Shown here: piece by piece, positions 36,598 through 45,992 of the stretch
How positions within the stretch are numbered: the stretch's first letter is position 1
How the letters are laid out: every line of letters starts with the position of its first letter
Source of the DNA: Ferranicluibacter rubi
Lineage (GTDB): Bacteria > Pseudomonadota > Alphaproteobacteria > Rhizobiales > Rhizobiaceae
NCBI RefSeq assembly: GCF_011603255.1
Contig: NZ_JAANCM010000007.1
Location: 1-64,000, forward strand
Length of the DNA stretch: 64,000 bases
Direction of reading: 5' to 3'
The notes under the pieces: generated by a model
Database searches by the model: none
What the model saw: the letters and a program-made list of their open reading frames with translations, nothing else
Told to the model about the DNA's origin: nothing
Translations under genes and position numbers: made by a program

Positions 36598-37210
36598 TCA
36601 AAGACGACCTGCGTGGGAGGTGATGCGGGCCAGGATCTTTTCCAGGCTGGGCCTGGCGTAATAATAGAGCGCCGACGTCCGCTCGTATGCGCGCTCGTAA
36701 AGTCTGAACGTCTCTGGGTCGGAAAGGCTGAAAGCGGGATTGCTGCCTATGTTCTGAACGTCAGCCTTCGGGAAACGTCGGTCCTTGTGCGCGAGATAGG
36801 CTGCCGTACCGATGAAGTCTTGCACTTCCGGCTGGTCCAGTAGGCAGTAGACGTCGTAATAATGCCGAAGGAAATTGGCGGGGAACTGGCCATTACTGCT
36901 GCTTGCGATATTCAGTGGAGATGGTCTGGAGCTTCTCGACCAGCGTGTAGCCGGGCTCGTAGCAGGGAACGGCAAGTGCGCGATTATCGATCAGCTCGAC
37001 GCGCGATGCCGCGCAATCATAGGCCCAGGAGCTGATATCCTTGTTGATATTGGAAGCCATCGTGTCAAAGCCGGCTTCGAGCAACACGCCGTCCTTGAGA
37101 TCCGATTTCGTGCCGGTCGTCTCGGGGTAGTAGAGGCGGATGCCGCCGCTGCGATACGTCTCGTTGTCAAATTCGGTATCGCGCTCGAGCGAGGCAGATA
37201 TGAAAATTGG
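36598..37210 (-). pseudogene. AbiEii/AbiGii nucleotidyltransferase toxin remnant
   Basis: Two minus-strand frames together give most of an AbiEii-type toxin. The 5' part (37210-36893) reads SGGIRLYYPETTGTKSDLKD, GVLLEAGFDT, SSWAYD and PGYTLVEKLQTIST; the 3' part (from ~36905 to 36598) reads NFLRHYYDVYCLL, FIGTAAYLAHKDRRFPKAD and ERTSALYYYARPSLEKIL. A frameshift near 36900 and an in-frame stop just before the 5' part, with no nucleotidyltransferase GSxxD motif, make it non-functional. No AbiEi antitoxin gene is visible. It abuts the LacI gene. Confidence 0.75.
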
Positions 37211-37288
37211 TTGATGAATTCAACAATGATTGGATTGATCGCAGAGGGGCTGTCATTCTGCTACTCATTCGATCATCCGAGATATTTC

Positions 37289-38317
37289 ATGAAACGTCCT
37301 ACCATCGCCGATGTTGCTCAGGCGGCCAGCTTGAGTGTCGCCACAGTCGATCGGGTCTTGAATGGTCGCCTTCCTGTTCGCGAGGAGACCGCGCGTAAGG
37401 TCTACGAAGCGGCGGAGAAGCTGGGCTTTCACGGCGCTAAAATTATCCGTCAGCGCATGATGGCTGATTTGCCGTCTTATCGGTTCGGCATTATTCTGCG
37501 GAAGGAGCGACAGCCTTTCTATCAGGCTTTCGCCGAACAGTTGAATGCGGCGGCCGCGGCCGTGAAGGATCGCCATGTCAGCGTGACGATCGCTTACGCG
37601 ATTTCAGGCGAGCCGAGCGAACTGTCGGAACTGATGCTCGGCATGGCCGGCAGGGTTTCGGCCATCGCGGTGACCGGGCCGGATCATTATGATGTGACGG
37701 CCGCAGTTTCGACGCTGAAGGCTAAGGGCATTCCGACGTTTGCCCTCTTGACCGATCTAGCGCAAGGCGTGCGGGAGGCCTATCTCGGAACCAACAATAT
37801 GAAGGTCGGCCGAAGTGCGGCTTGGATGATCTCCAAACTGTCGCCTTCGCCGGGAAAGGTGGTCCTGTTTCTCGGCGGCCACCGGTTTCACGGACATTCG
37901 CTCCGTGAGATGGGTTTTCGCGCTTACATGCGCGAGTTCGCACCGCAGTTTCAGGTTCTCGATGCCCATATCAATCTCGAAACCCGGCGGCTGACCTATG
38001 AACTCCTCATGGATACGCTGTCGCACCATCCCGATCTCGTCGGCGTCTACTGCATGGGCGGTGGTATGGAGGGTGCTATCGAGGCGCTTAAGGAGAGCAG
38101 GCGCTCGGAGAAGATCGCCTGCCTCGTCAACGAACTCACGCCGGAATCCCGGCAGGCCCTGCTCGAGCGCCGAATCTCGGGCGTTTTCCAGACGCCGCTG
38201 GTCGAACTCTGTGCCGACCTGATTGCGACAATGGTGCACACGATCGAGCACGGCATGGCGGAAAGTCCCGGGCAGCGCTTCTTTCCGGCCCTTCTGTGGG
38301 TTCCTGAAAGTCTATGA
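37289..38317 (+). CDS. LacI-family regulator of the inositol transport/catabolism operon
   Basis: A 342-residue LacI/GalR regulator. The N-terminal helix-turn-helix and hinge are RPTIADVAQAASLSVATVDRVLNGR; the periplasmic-binding-like effector domain follows (YRFGIILRKERQPFYQAFAEQL; VYCMGGGMEGAIEAL). The open frame extends back to 36875, but the ATG at 37289 gives the standard family start. It lies just upstream of the sugar ABC operon on the same strand, so it is likely to control it in response to an inositol or sugar ligand. Confidence 0.9.
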   Translation: MKRPTIADVAQAASLSVATVDRVLNGRLPVREETARKVYEAAEKLGFHGAKIIRQRMMADLPSYRFGIILRKERQPFYQAFAEQLNAAAAAVKDRHVSVTIAYAISGEPSELSELMLGMAGRVSAIAVTGPDHYDVTAAVSTLKAKGIPTFALLTDLAQGVREAYLGTNNMKVGRSAAWMISKLSPSPGKVVLFLGGHRFHGHSLREMGFRAYMREFAPQFQVLDAHINLETRRLTYELLMDTLSHHPDLVGVYCMGGGMEGAIEALKESRRSEKIACLVNELTPESRQALLERRISGVFQTPLVELCADLIATMVHTIEHGMAESPGQRFFPALLWVPESL

Positions 38318-38322
38318 GGGAA

Positions 38323-38361
38323 TGATAGAAAAACGTCAGCATCGCGAGAACGTTTCTATCA
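38323..38361. repeat. Inverted repeat after the lacI-type gene
   Basis: TGATAGAAA (38323-38331) and TTTCTATCA (38353-38361) are perfectly complementary and 21 bases apart, starting 6 bases after the lacI-type stop. It could be an operator for the downstream ABC operon or a weak terminator; no T-run follows. The remaining bases to 38564 hold the leader of the transport operon, with no gene. Confidence 0.45.
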
Positions 38362-38564
38362 GGAATGACGGCTCGACCCTCTCATGACGTGTTGACCCGT
38401 CGGGCCGACTGCGGAATTGTCCCCCTGCGGTGACGAGGTAGGAGCTCACCGCTTACGCAACAAGATCCTTGTTTCCCGTCACTGGTTCGCCAGCGGCATC
38501 GGACACGCATGCCCATAAACAGCCGCGTAACGGCGGCAACACGAATAAAGTGGAGGAGAACCCG

Positions 38565-39506
38565 ATGAAGAAATATTTCCTGGCGACAGCGCTCGCAACG
38601 ATGCTCGCGACAACGGCCTCGGCCGAGACCATCGGCGTCTCGATGGCGCTGTTCGACGACAACTTCCTGACCGTTCTTCGCAACGGCATGACGGACTACT
38701 CGAAGGATCTGAAGGACGTCACGCTGCAGATCGAGGACGCGCAGAACGATGTCGGCAAGCAGCTGAGCCAAGTGCAGAATTTCGTGGCGTCCGGTGTCGA
38801 TGCGATCATCGTCAACCCGGTCGATACCGATGCGACCGTCGCGCTCTCGCAGGCGGCGGCGGCTGCCGGCATCCCGCTGGTCTATGTCAACCGGCAGCCG
38901 GTAAATGTGGACGACCTTCCCGAGAAGCAGGCCTTCGTGGCATCCGATGAAAAGGAGTCGGGCACGCTCGAAACGAAGGAAGTCTGCCGCATGCTGAAGG
39001 CTGCCGGCAAGACCGAGGCGAAAGCCGTCGTGATGATGGGCGAACTCTCCAACCAGGCAGCGCGTATGCGCACCCAGGATATCAAGGATGTCCTTGCCAC
39101 GCCGGAGTGCAGCTTCATCAAGGTCGTCGAGGAGCAAACTGCCAACTGGTCGCGTACGCAGGGCGCCGACCTGATGACCAACTGGCTGTCCGCCGGCGTT
39201 CAGTTCGACGCCGTTATTGCCAACAATGACGAGATGGCGATCGGCGCCATTCAGTCCTTGAAGTCGTCCGGGCGCGCGATGGACGATGTCATCGTCGCCG
39301 GTATCGACGCGACCCAGGATGCTCTGGCGTCCATGGCCGCAGGCGAGCTGGATGTCTCCGTCTTCCAGAACGCCGCTGGCCAAGGCCGCGGTGCCGTTGA
39401 TGCCGCGCTGAAGATCGCACGCGGCGAGCCGGTTGAGAAGAAGGGTTACGTCCCCTTCGAGCTCGTGACGCCTTCGAACCTCAAGGACTATCAGGCCAAG
39501 AACTAA
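38565..39506 (+). CDS. Sugar (inositol-type) ABC transporter substrate-binding protein 1
   Basis: A 313-residue periplasmic binding protein. The signal peptide [20 protein letters not shown] is followed by [14 protein letters not shown]. The RbsB/IbpA-type fold shows [24 protein letters not shown] and [15 protein letters not shown]. By context (iol genes downstream) the ligand is probably myo-inositol or a relative. GGAGGAG sits before the ATG, for high expression. A second, paralogous binding protein is encoded at 42240-43178 in the same operon. Confidence 0.9.
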   Translation: MKKYFLATALATMLATTASAETIGVSMALFDDNFLTVLRNGMTDYSKDLKDVTLQIEDAQNDVGKQLSQVQNFVASGVDAIIVNPVDTDATVALSQAAAAAGIPLVYVNRQPVNVDDLPEKQAFVASDEKESGTLETKEVCRMLKAAGKTEAKAVVMMGELSNQAARMRTQDIKDVLATPECSFIKVVEEQTANWSRTQGADLMTNWLSAGVQFDAVIANNDEMAIGAIQSLKSSGRAMDDVIVAGIDATQDALASMAAGELDVSVFQNAAGQGRGAVDAALKIARGEPVEKKGYVPFELVTPSNLKDYQAKN

Positions 39507-39522
39507 CCTTCTTCGCGACAAA

Positions 39523-39546
39523 GGGGGAGGCGGGAACGCCTTTCCC
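39523..39546 (+). terminator. mRNA-stabilising hairpin after the binding-protein gene
   Basis: A 10-bp stem (GGGGGAGGCG pairing with CGCCTTTCCC, with two G-T wobbles) closed by the GNRA-type loop GGAA. There is no T-run, so it is more likely to block 3' exonucleases or attenuate than to stop transcription completely. Such hairpins commonly let the binding protein be made in excess over the ATPase and permease. Confidence 0.6.
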
Positions 39547-39570
39547 GATCCCACCATGGAGGGTTTGCAT

Positions 39571-41109
39571 ATGGTCAGTCCGCGAACTGCCGAAGCCATC
39601 AAGCACGTCATCGAAGAGACGGAGCGCCACGGTCTCCTTTCCATCGAGGGTATCCGCAAGGAGTTCCCGGGTGTCGTCGCGCTCGATAACGTTCAGCTGC
39701 GCGTTCGCCGCGGCACCGTGCACGCCCTCATGGGGGAAAACGGTGCCGGAAAATCGACCCTGATGAAGATCATCGCTGGTATCTACCAGCCGGATGCCGG
39801 CGAAATCCGCCTTCGCGGGGAAGTCGTTACATTGAAGTCGCCGCTCGATGCGCTCGAGCAGGGCATCGCGATGATCCATCAGGAGCTGGCCCTGATGAAC
39901 TGGATGACGGTCGCCGAAAACATCTGGATCCGGCGGGAACCGAAAAACCGCTTCGGCCTCATCGATCACGGCCGGATGGCGGAGATGACGGCCGATCTTT
40001 TCGACCGTCTGCGCATCAAGCTCGATCCGCGCGCGCAGGTGTCGGAGCTGACCGTCGCCCAGAAGCAGATGGTCGAGATCGCCCGTGCCGTGAGCTATGA
40101 CAGCTCCATCCTCATCATGGACGAGCCGACATCCGCCCTGACCGATCGCGAGGTCGAAGGCCTGTTCTCGATCATCCGCGACCTGCGCGAACGCGGGATC
40201 GGCATCGTCTACATCACCCATAAGATGAACGAGCTTTTCGAGATCGCCGACGAGTTCACCGTATTCCGCGACGGGAAATATGTCGGCTCCCATCTGTCGA
40301 CGGACGTCGACCGCGACGACATCATCCGCATGATGGTTGGGCGCGATATCACCGACATGTTTCCGAAGATCGAGTGCCCGATTGGCGAGGTCATCCTCGA
40401 GGTTCGAAATCTTACGATTCCCGGCGTCTTCCACGACATCTCGTTCTCGCTCCGGCGCGGGGAGATCCTCGGGCTTGCAGGGCTTGTGGGGTCGAAACGG
40501 TCGAACGTCGCCGAAGCGATCTTCGGGGTCACGCCTGCCACATCCGGCGAGATCCTGGTCAACGGCACGGCGGTGACCATCGGGAGCCCGAGCGCTGCCA
40601 TGGCGCAGGGCTTTGCCTTCCTCACCGAGGATCGCAAGGAGACGGGCTGCTTCCTGAGCCTCAATTGCCTGGAAAACATACAGTCGGCGCTGATCACGCG
40701 GTCGCACGTCAAAGGCGGTTTCGTCGATCAGTCCACCGTGACCAAGCTTGCCGAGGACATGGCCCGCCAATTGAGGGTGAAGACCCCGAACCTCTACGAG
40801 ACTGTCGAGAACCTCTCGGGCGGCAACCAGCAGAAGCTGCTGATTGCCCGCTGGCTCCTGACCAAGCCGCGCATTCTCATCCTCGACGAACCGACGCGCG
40901 GCATCGACGTCGGCGCCAAGTCGGAAATCCATCGGCTCATCACCGGTCTCGCGGCGGAGGGGGTCGCGGTGCTGATGATTTCGTCAGAACTGCCGGAAGT
41001 GCTGGGGATGAGCGACCGCATCGTCGTCATGCATGAAGGTCGCGTGTCCGGTGTTCTCGACCGCGCCGAAGCCACTCAAGTCAAGATCATGGACCTCGCT
41101 GCGCGCTAG
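39571..41109 (+). CDS. Sugar ABC transporter ATP-binding protein (RbsA/MglA-type)
   Basis: A 512-residue two-domain ATPase. Domain 1 has Walker [14 protein letters not shown], signature [14 protein letters not shown] and Walker [14 protein letters not shown]. Domain 2 has a degenerate Walker A ([16 protein letters not shown]), signature [16 protein letters not shown] and Walker [17 protein letters not shown]. This asymmetry is normal for carbohydrate (CUT2) importers. The ATG at 39571 follows GGAGGG at the best distance; the ATG at 39556 overlaps that site and is less likely. It energises the permease downstream. Confidence 0.93.
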   Translation: MVSPRTAEAIKHVIEETERHGLLSIEGIRKEFPGVVALDNVQLRVRRGTVHALMGENGAGKSTLMKIIAGIYQPDAGEIRLRGEVVTLKSPLDALEQGIAMIHQELALMNWMTVAENIWIRREPKNRFGLIDHGRMAEMTADLFDRLRIKLDPRAQVSELTVAQKQMVEIARAVSYDSSILIMDEPTSALTDREVEGLFSIIRDLRERGIGIVYITHKMNELFEIADEFTVFRDGKYVGSHLSTDVDRDDIIRMMVGRDITDMFPKIECPIGEVILEVRNLTIPGVFHDISFSLRRGEILGLAGLVGSKRSNVAEAIFGVTPATSGEILVNGTAVTIGSPSAAMAQGFAFLTEDRKETGCFLSLNCLENIQSALITRSHVKGGFVDQSTVTKLAEDMARQLRVKTPNLYETVENLSGGNQQKLLIARWLLTKPRILILDEPTRGIDVGAKSEIHRLITGLAAEGVAVLMISSELPEVLGMSDRIVVMHEGRVSGVLDRAEATQVKIMDLAAR

Positions 41110-41137
41110 TCGTGCACCGCGGGAGGAGACAGCGAAC

Positions 41138-42157
41138 ATGAACACCATCACGCAACCCGTTCCGAAGCTGCAGCAGACGCGACGGCGCGTTCCGCCGGAA
41201 TTGACGATCCTTCTGGTGCTCGTCGGCATCTCGCTGACGTTTGAAATTCTCGGCTGGATCCTGCAGGGGCAGAGCTTCCTCGGCAACACGCAGCGGCTTT
41301 CCATCATGATCCTGCAGGTCTCGGTCATCGGCATCATCGCGATCGGCGTCACGCAGGTCATCATCTCCGACGGCATTGACCTCAGCTCCGGATCGATCGT
41401 CGGGGCAACGGCGATGATTTCCATGAGCCTTGCCCAGGTCGGCACATTCGAGCGGGCGGTCTATCCCGGACTGACGGATCTTCCGGTCATCGTGCCGGTT
41501 CTCGCCGGGCTTCTGGTCGGCGTCGTCTGCGGCGCGATCAACGGGCTCCTCATCGCTTACTCGCGCATTCCGCCGTTCATCGCGACGCTGGGTATGATGG
41601 TCACCGCACGGGGCTTTGCGAAGTGGTACACCAAAGGTCAACCGATCAGCTTTCCCACAGACAGCTTTGCCGCGATCGGCAAGGGGCTTGCTCCCGTCCT
41701 GATTTTCCTCATCGTCGCCGCCATCATGCATGTGGTCCTGCGCTACACCCGTTACGGCAAGTTCACCTATGCGATTGGCGCAAACAAGCAGGCGGCCCGC
41801 GTCTCCGGCATCGATGTCGAGCGTCACACGGTCAAGGTCTATGCAGTGGCAGGCCTTCTCTCGGCTCTGGCCGGCATCGTCGTCGCCTCGCGCGGCCTGA
41901 CCGCTCAGGCCGGGATGGGCACGAGCTACGAGCTCGACGCCATCGCCATGGCCGTCATCGGCGGTGTCTCCCTGTCGGGCGGTCGCGGCTCCATCCTCGG
42001 GACCATGATCGGCATGGTCATCTTCGGGGTCATCATTTCCGGGTTCACGTTCCTCCGGCTCGATGCCTATTACCAGGAAATGCTCAAGGGCATCATCATC
42101 GTCGCCGCCGTCGTGGCCGACGTCTACCGACAGCGAAAGCGCGTGAAGACGGCCTGA
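41138..42157 (+). CDS. Sugar ABC transporter permease (RbsC-type)
   Basis: A 339-residue CUT2 permease with about ten hydrophobic segments. Typical sequences are GVTQVIISDGIDLSSGSIVG, IPPFIATLGMMVTARGFA, RYTRYGKFTYAIGANKQAARVSGI and AMAVIGGVSLSGGRGSILG. It forms the inner-membrane channel, probably as a homodimer with the ATPase. GGAGGAG precedes the ATG at 41138; the frame opens earlier but inside the ATPase gene. Confidence 0.93.
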   Translation: MNTITQPVPKLQQTRRRVPPELTILLVLVGISLTFEILGWILQGQSFLGNTQRLSIMILQVSVIGIIAIGVTQVIISDGIDLSSGSIVGATAMISMSLAQVGTFERAVYPGLTDLPVIVPVLAGLLVGVVCGAINGLLIAYSRIPPFIATLGMMVTARGFAKWYTKGQPISFPTDSFAAIGKGLAPVLIFLIVAAIMHVVLRYTRYGKFTYAIGANKQAARVSGIDVERHTVKVYAVAGLLSALAGIVVASRGLTAQAGMGTSYELDAIAMAVIGGVSLSGGRGSILGTMIGMVIFGVIISGFTFLRLDAYYQEMLKGIIIVAAVVADVYRQRKRVKTA

Positions 42158-42239
42158 AACCCAGGCACGTCTTCCAAGGGGGCCGGCCTCCCAGCGTCCA
42201 ACATCACCACCAAACGACCTTCAATTAGCGAGACCTCCG

Positions 42240-43178
42240 ATGAGACAGCTCCTGATCACGACCGCACTTTGCCTTTTTACAGCACCTGGCCTTCTTGCAT
42301 CGCCGGCATTCGCCGAGACGAAGGTTGCGGTGTCCATGACGTCCTTCGACAATCCGTTCCTGACGATCCTGCTGAACGGCATTCGCGCCGGCGCAGCGAA
42401 AGATACGACCATCGAGCTTCTCACCGAAGACGCCCAGCTCGATCCGGCCAAGCAACTGAGCCAAGTCGAGAACTTCATCGCCAACGGCGTCGACGCCATC
42501 ATCGTCAATGCCGTCGATGGAGACGCGACGGCCGCGATTACGCAGGCGGCGCGAAACGCCAAAATCCCGCTCGTCTACGTCAACCATCCGCCGGCCGAGC
42601 TCGATAACGGCCTGCCGGATGGCACCGCTTTCGTCGGCTCCAACGAGCTTGATTCCGGGACCATGGAAGCAGAGGCAGCCTGCAAGCTGATGGGCGGCAA
42701 AGGTCGCGCCGTCATCCTGATGGGCCCTCTGGAGAACCATGCTGCGTTGACCCGTACTAAGGATGTCGAGGCCGTGTTCGCGCGGCCCAACTGCAAGATC
42801 GAGATCATCGAGAAGCAGACGGCCAACTGGAACCGGACCCAGGCACAGGATCTCACCGCGTCCTGGCTGACCGCAGGCGTGCAGTTCGATGCCGTCATCG
42901 CCAATAATGACGAGATGGCCATCGGTGCCGCCCAGGCTCTGAAGTCCGCCGGCGTCGACATGAAGAGCATCGTGATCGCCGGCATCGATGCCACACCGGA
43001 CGGCCTTGCCGCCATGACCTCGGGCGGCCTCGACCTGACGGTCTTCCAGAATGCGACCAGACAGGGGGAGGTCGCGGTCGAGACGGCCGTCGCGATGGCC
43101 TTGGGCAAACCGACCGAGAAGGCCCTCTGGGTGCCCTTCGAACTCGTCACGCCGGACACCATGGCGGCCTACAAGTGA
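42240..43178 (+). CDS. Sugar ABC transporter substrate-binding protein 2 (paralogue)
   Basis: A 312-residue binding protein with signal peptide ending SPAFA, before ETKVAVSMTSFDNPF. It aligns along its length with the binding protein at 38565-39506 (shared [34 protein letters not shown] and VPFELVTP), with differences concentrated between these blocks. It probably hands a second ligand (for example another inositol isomer) to the same permease, because no second ATPase or permease is present. The 82-base gap before it contains a short GC-rich palindrome (42178-42192). Confidence 0.9.
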   Translation: MRQLLITTALCLFTAPGLLASPAFAETKVAVSMTSFDNPFLTILLNGIRAGAAKDTTIELLTEDAQLDPAKQLSQVENFIANGVDAIIVNAVDGDATAAITQAARNAKIPLVYVNHPPAELDNGLPDGTAFVGSNELDSGTMEAEAACKLMGGKGRAVILMGPLENHAALTRTKDVEAVFARPNCKIEIIEKQTANWNRTQAQDLTASWLTAGVQFDAVIANNDEMAIGAAQALKSAGVDMKSIVIAGIDATPDGLAAMTSGGLDLTVFQNATRQGEVAVETAVAMALGKPTEKALWVPFELVTPDTMAAYK

Positions 43179-43206
43179 AACGACAGCGGCCCTGGAGAAG
43201 AAGCCC

Positions 43207-44109
43207 ATGAAACACACCCTCGACCCACACATGTTCCGGCACCTGTCGCTGGAGGACACCTGCCGCAAGGTTGCCGATCTCGGCTACGATTACGTCGAAC
43301 TGTCCCCGCGTCCGGATTTTCTCTCCTGGTGGACGAGGCCGAAAGTCTATCCGGAGCGCGTCGCCAGCTTCAAGAAGGCGCTGAAGGATCATGGCGTCGG
43401 CCTCGCCACGCTCCAGCCGATGTATCGCTGGGCGAGCCCCTATAAGGATGAATGGGACAATGCGATCGACAACTGGAAGCGTGTCATCGAGATCGCGGTC
43501 GAGATGGATGGCCCGATGCTCGTCTCGGAGTTCGGCCGTGGCGGATCGCCGGAGCGCAGCCTGAACGATCGTTCGGGCCTCCATCGTCCCGAAACCTGCG
43601 AAGCCCAGTTCTTCCGCGCCATGGATATTCTCGTGCCGCTCCTCGAGAAGGAGGGCCTCGTCCTGTCGCTGGAAGCGCACCCGGAAGACTGGATCGAGCA
43701 GATCGCGCCGGCCGTCGACATCATCAAGACGATCAACTCGCCGTCTGTCAAAGCGTCGTTCATCGCGCCGCACACGTTCTTCTACGGTCCCGACATGGTC
43801 GCCAATCTCCGCGCGACGGAGGGGCATCTGGTGCATGTCCGGCTGGCCGACACCTACGACCACAACAAGTCGTCGGAGCTCCGCTACATCGTCAACCCTC
43901 CCGGCTCCAAAGTGCGCGTCCATCAGCACACCGACTTCGGCCAGGGCGAGATCGATTTCGATACGTTCTTCGCGACGCTCGCAGACATGAAATTCGACGG
44001 TGTCCTCTCGAACTGCGTGTTCGCCTGGGAAGACCGCGTCGATGACAGCGCGCGCTTCATGCTCAACGAAACCCGGCGCTATGTCGCCAAATACTGGAAT
44101 GAGGTCTGA
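43207..44109 (+). CDS. Sugar phosphate isomerase/epimerase-type TIM barrel
   Basis: A 300-residue xylose-isomerase-like TIM-barrel protein (AP endonuclease 2 superfamily). Segments [24 protein letters not shown] and [10 protein letters not shown] line the metal-binding barrel; the expected metal-ligand Glu, Asp and His residues occur here. The exact reaction is unknown; a 2-keto-inositol or keto-sugar isomerase is likely from its place between transport genes and iolG. Its stop lies one base before the iolG start. The frame extends upstream into the preceding gene, so the ATG at 43207 is used. Confidence 0.82.
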   Translation: MKHTLDPHMFRHLSLEDTCRKVADLGYDYVELSPRPDFLSWWTRPKVYPERVASFKKALKDHGVGLATLQPMYRWASPYKDEWDNAIDNWKRVIEIAVEMDGPMLVSEFGRGGSPERSLNDRSGLHRPETCEAQFFRAMDILVPLLEKEGLVLSLEAHPEDWIEQIAPAVDIIKTINSPSVKASFIAPHTFFYGPDMVANLRATEGHLVHVRLADTYDHNKSSELRYIVNPPGSKVRVHQHTDFGQGEIDFDTFFATLADMKFDGVLSNCVFAWEDRVDDSARFMLNETRRYVAKYWNEV

Positions 44110-44110
44110 A

Positions 44111-45121
44111 ATGACTGTGAGAATTGGCGTTATCGGCACAGGCGCCATCGGGCGCGATCATGCGCGCCGCATCAACCATGTCCTCGGCGGCGCGAAGATC
44201 GTCGCTCTGAGCGACGTCAACCGGGCCTCGGCAGAAGCGGTCAAGGCAGACGTCGCACCGGATGCCGCCATCTTCGAGACGGGCGAGGCGCTGATCGCGT
44301 CGCCGGATGTCGATGCCGTTCTCGTGACCTCCTGGGGCGCGACACACGAGCAATATGTTCTCGCAGCGATCGCTGCCGGCAAGCCGTGCTTCTGCGAGAA
44401 GCCGCTGGCCACCACGGCGGACGGCGGCAAGCGCATCGTCGATGCGGAGGTTGCCCATGGAAAACGCCTCGTGCAGGTCGGCTTCATGCGCCGCTACGAT
44501 GCGGGCTACGTCGCCCTGAAGAAGGTGGTCGACAGCCAGATCGGCGCGCCGATCATGGTGCATGCCGCCCACCGCAACCCCGCCGTTCCCGAGCAATACG
44601 TCACCCCGATGGCGATCCACGACACGATGATCCACGAGATCGACGTGCTGCGCTGGCTGCTCGACGACGACTACGTCTCCGCCCGCGTTCTCTTTCCGCG
44701 GGCCTCCGCCCGCAGCCATGCCAAGTTGCGCGATCCCCAGATCGTCATTCTCGAAACCGCCAAGGGCACGATCATCGACGTCGAGATCTTCGTGAACTGC
44801 CACTACGGCTACGACATCCAGTGCCAGGTCGTCGGCGAGGACGGGATCGCGAACCTGCCCGATCCCATGGCGATCCCCATGCGGCTTGGTGCGCGCCAGC
44901 AAAGCGAGATCCTGACCGACTGGAAGGACCGCTTCATCGCCAGCTACGACGTCGAACTGCAGGACTTCATCCATGCAGCCGCCAGGGGCACCGCCTCCGG
45001 CCCGAGTTCCTGGGACGGCTATGTCGCCGCGATCACGTCGGATGCCTGCGTCAGTGCGCAGGATGCCGAAGGGGCAGCCGTCGCCATCAACCTTCCCGCC
45101 CGTCCGGCGCTTTATAACTGA
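44111..45121 (+). CDS. iolG: Inositol 2-dehydrogenase (IolG/IdhA-type)
   Basis: A 336-residue Gfo/Idh/MocA-family dehydrogenase. The Rossmann motif is [16 protein letters not shown]; the EKP motif (CEKPLATT) is near residue 97; [12 protein letters not shown] and [18 protein letters not shown] are the Gfo/Idh active-site region with Lys, Asp and His. It oxidises myo-inositol (and possibly scyllo- or chiro-inositol) at C2 to inosose using NAD+. It is the first step of the pathway completed by IolE, IolD, IolB and IolC. Two further Gfo/Idh paralogues are clustered on the opposite strand at 52860-55108, and a third at 56074. Confidence 0.9.
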   Translation: MTVRIGVIGTGAIGRDHARRINHVLGGAKIVALSDVNRASAEAVKADVAPDAAIFETGEALIASPDVDAVLVTSWGATHEQYVLAAIAAGKPCFCEKPLATTADGGKRIVDAEVAHGKRLVQVGFMRRYDAGYVALKKVVDSQIGAPIMVHAAHRNPAVPEQYVTPMAIHDTMIHEIDVLRWLLDDDYVSARVLFPRASARSHAKLRDPQIVILETAKGTIIDVEIFVNCHYGYDIQCQVVGEDGIANLPDPMAIPMRLGARQQSEILTDWKDRFIASYDVELQDFIHAAARGTASGPSSWDGYVAAITSDACVSAQDAEGAAVAINLPARPALYN

Positions 45122-45129
45122 GGTCTCCC

Positions 45130-45915
45130 ATGCGTTTTGCCATCAACCACATCACGGCCCCGAACCTGTCTCTTGAGGACTTCTTTTCCGCAGCCCGCCG
45201 TCTCGGCCTGACGGAGGTCGAGATCCGCAACGACATTCCGGATGTCGTCAACACGATGGATCCCGCCGACGTCAAGGCGGCGGCGGAAAAGGCCGGCGTC
45301 GAGATCGTTTCGATCAACGCGCTCTACCCGTTCAACGTCTGGTCGGGGGACCTGCCGGCTAAGGCTTTAGCCCTTGCCGACTACGCTGCGGCAAGCGGTG
45401 CAAAGGCGTTGGTCATGTGCCCGCTGAACGACGGGACAAAGGTTTTGTTCGATGATCTCGTGGCGGCCCTCTCAGCCATGAAGCCGATCCTTCAGGAGCG
45501 CGGTCTGACAGGCCTCGTCGAGCCTCTGGGGTTCCCGATCTCCTCCCTGAGAACGAAGGCGGAAGCCCTGCGCGCCATCGACGCAGCAGGTGGCGGCGAT
45601 GTCTACAGACTGGTGCACGACACCTTCCATCATCACCTTGCCGGCGAAACCGAGCTCTTTCCGAGCCGCACGGGCCTCGTCCACATCTCGGGCGTGGTCG
45701 ATCCGGCGGTTGCCGTGGATGAGATGCTCGACGCGCACCGCGTGCTGGTGGATGGCGCAGACCGTCTGGAGAACGTGGCCCAGATCAAGGCGCTGATCGC
45801 CGCCGGTTTCGATGGGGTCTTCAGCTTTGAGCCCTTCGCCGAAGAGGTCCACGCGCTTGATGATCCGGAAACGGCCGTCCGCGACAGCATCACCTACGTG
45901 TCGGCTCAACTCTGA
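45130..45915 (+). CDS. IolI-like TIM-barrel isomerase
   Basis: A 261-residue xylose-isomerase-like protein. INHITAPNLSLEDFFSAARRLGLTEVEIR, EPLGFPISSL and LVHDTFHHHLAGE mark the barrel with metal-binding His/Glu/Asp. IolI converts 2-keto-myo-inositol to the 1-keto form; this gene has the same size and context, but the exact activity is inferred. It starts 8 bases after iolG and overlaps nothing. Confidence 0.75.
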   Translation: MRFAINHITAPNLSLEDFFSAARRLGLTEVEIRNDIPDVVNTMDPADVKAAAEKAGVEIVSINALYPFNVWSGDLPAKALALADYAAASGAKALVMCPLNDGTKVLFDDLVAALSAMKPILQERGLTGLVEPLGFPISSLRTKAEALRAIDAAGGGDVYRLVHDTFHHHLAGETELFPSRTGLVHISGVVDPAVAVDEMLDAHRVLVDGADRLENVAQIKALIAAGFDGVFSFEPFAEEVHALDDPETAVRDSITYVSAQL

Positions 45916-45992
45916 TGCCTGGAAATCCCGTGTCTGCGTTTCCGCGCAGGCATGGTCCAACCTTGGAACCACGGCTCATGCCGGAGGATGAA

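Noticed and set aside
36875-37288. N-terminal extension of the LacI-family gene (138 extra residues)
   Set aside because: The upstream part is antisense to the AbiEii remnant; the LacI helix-turn-helix begins at 37289.
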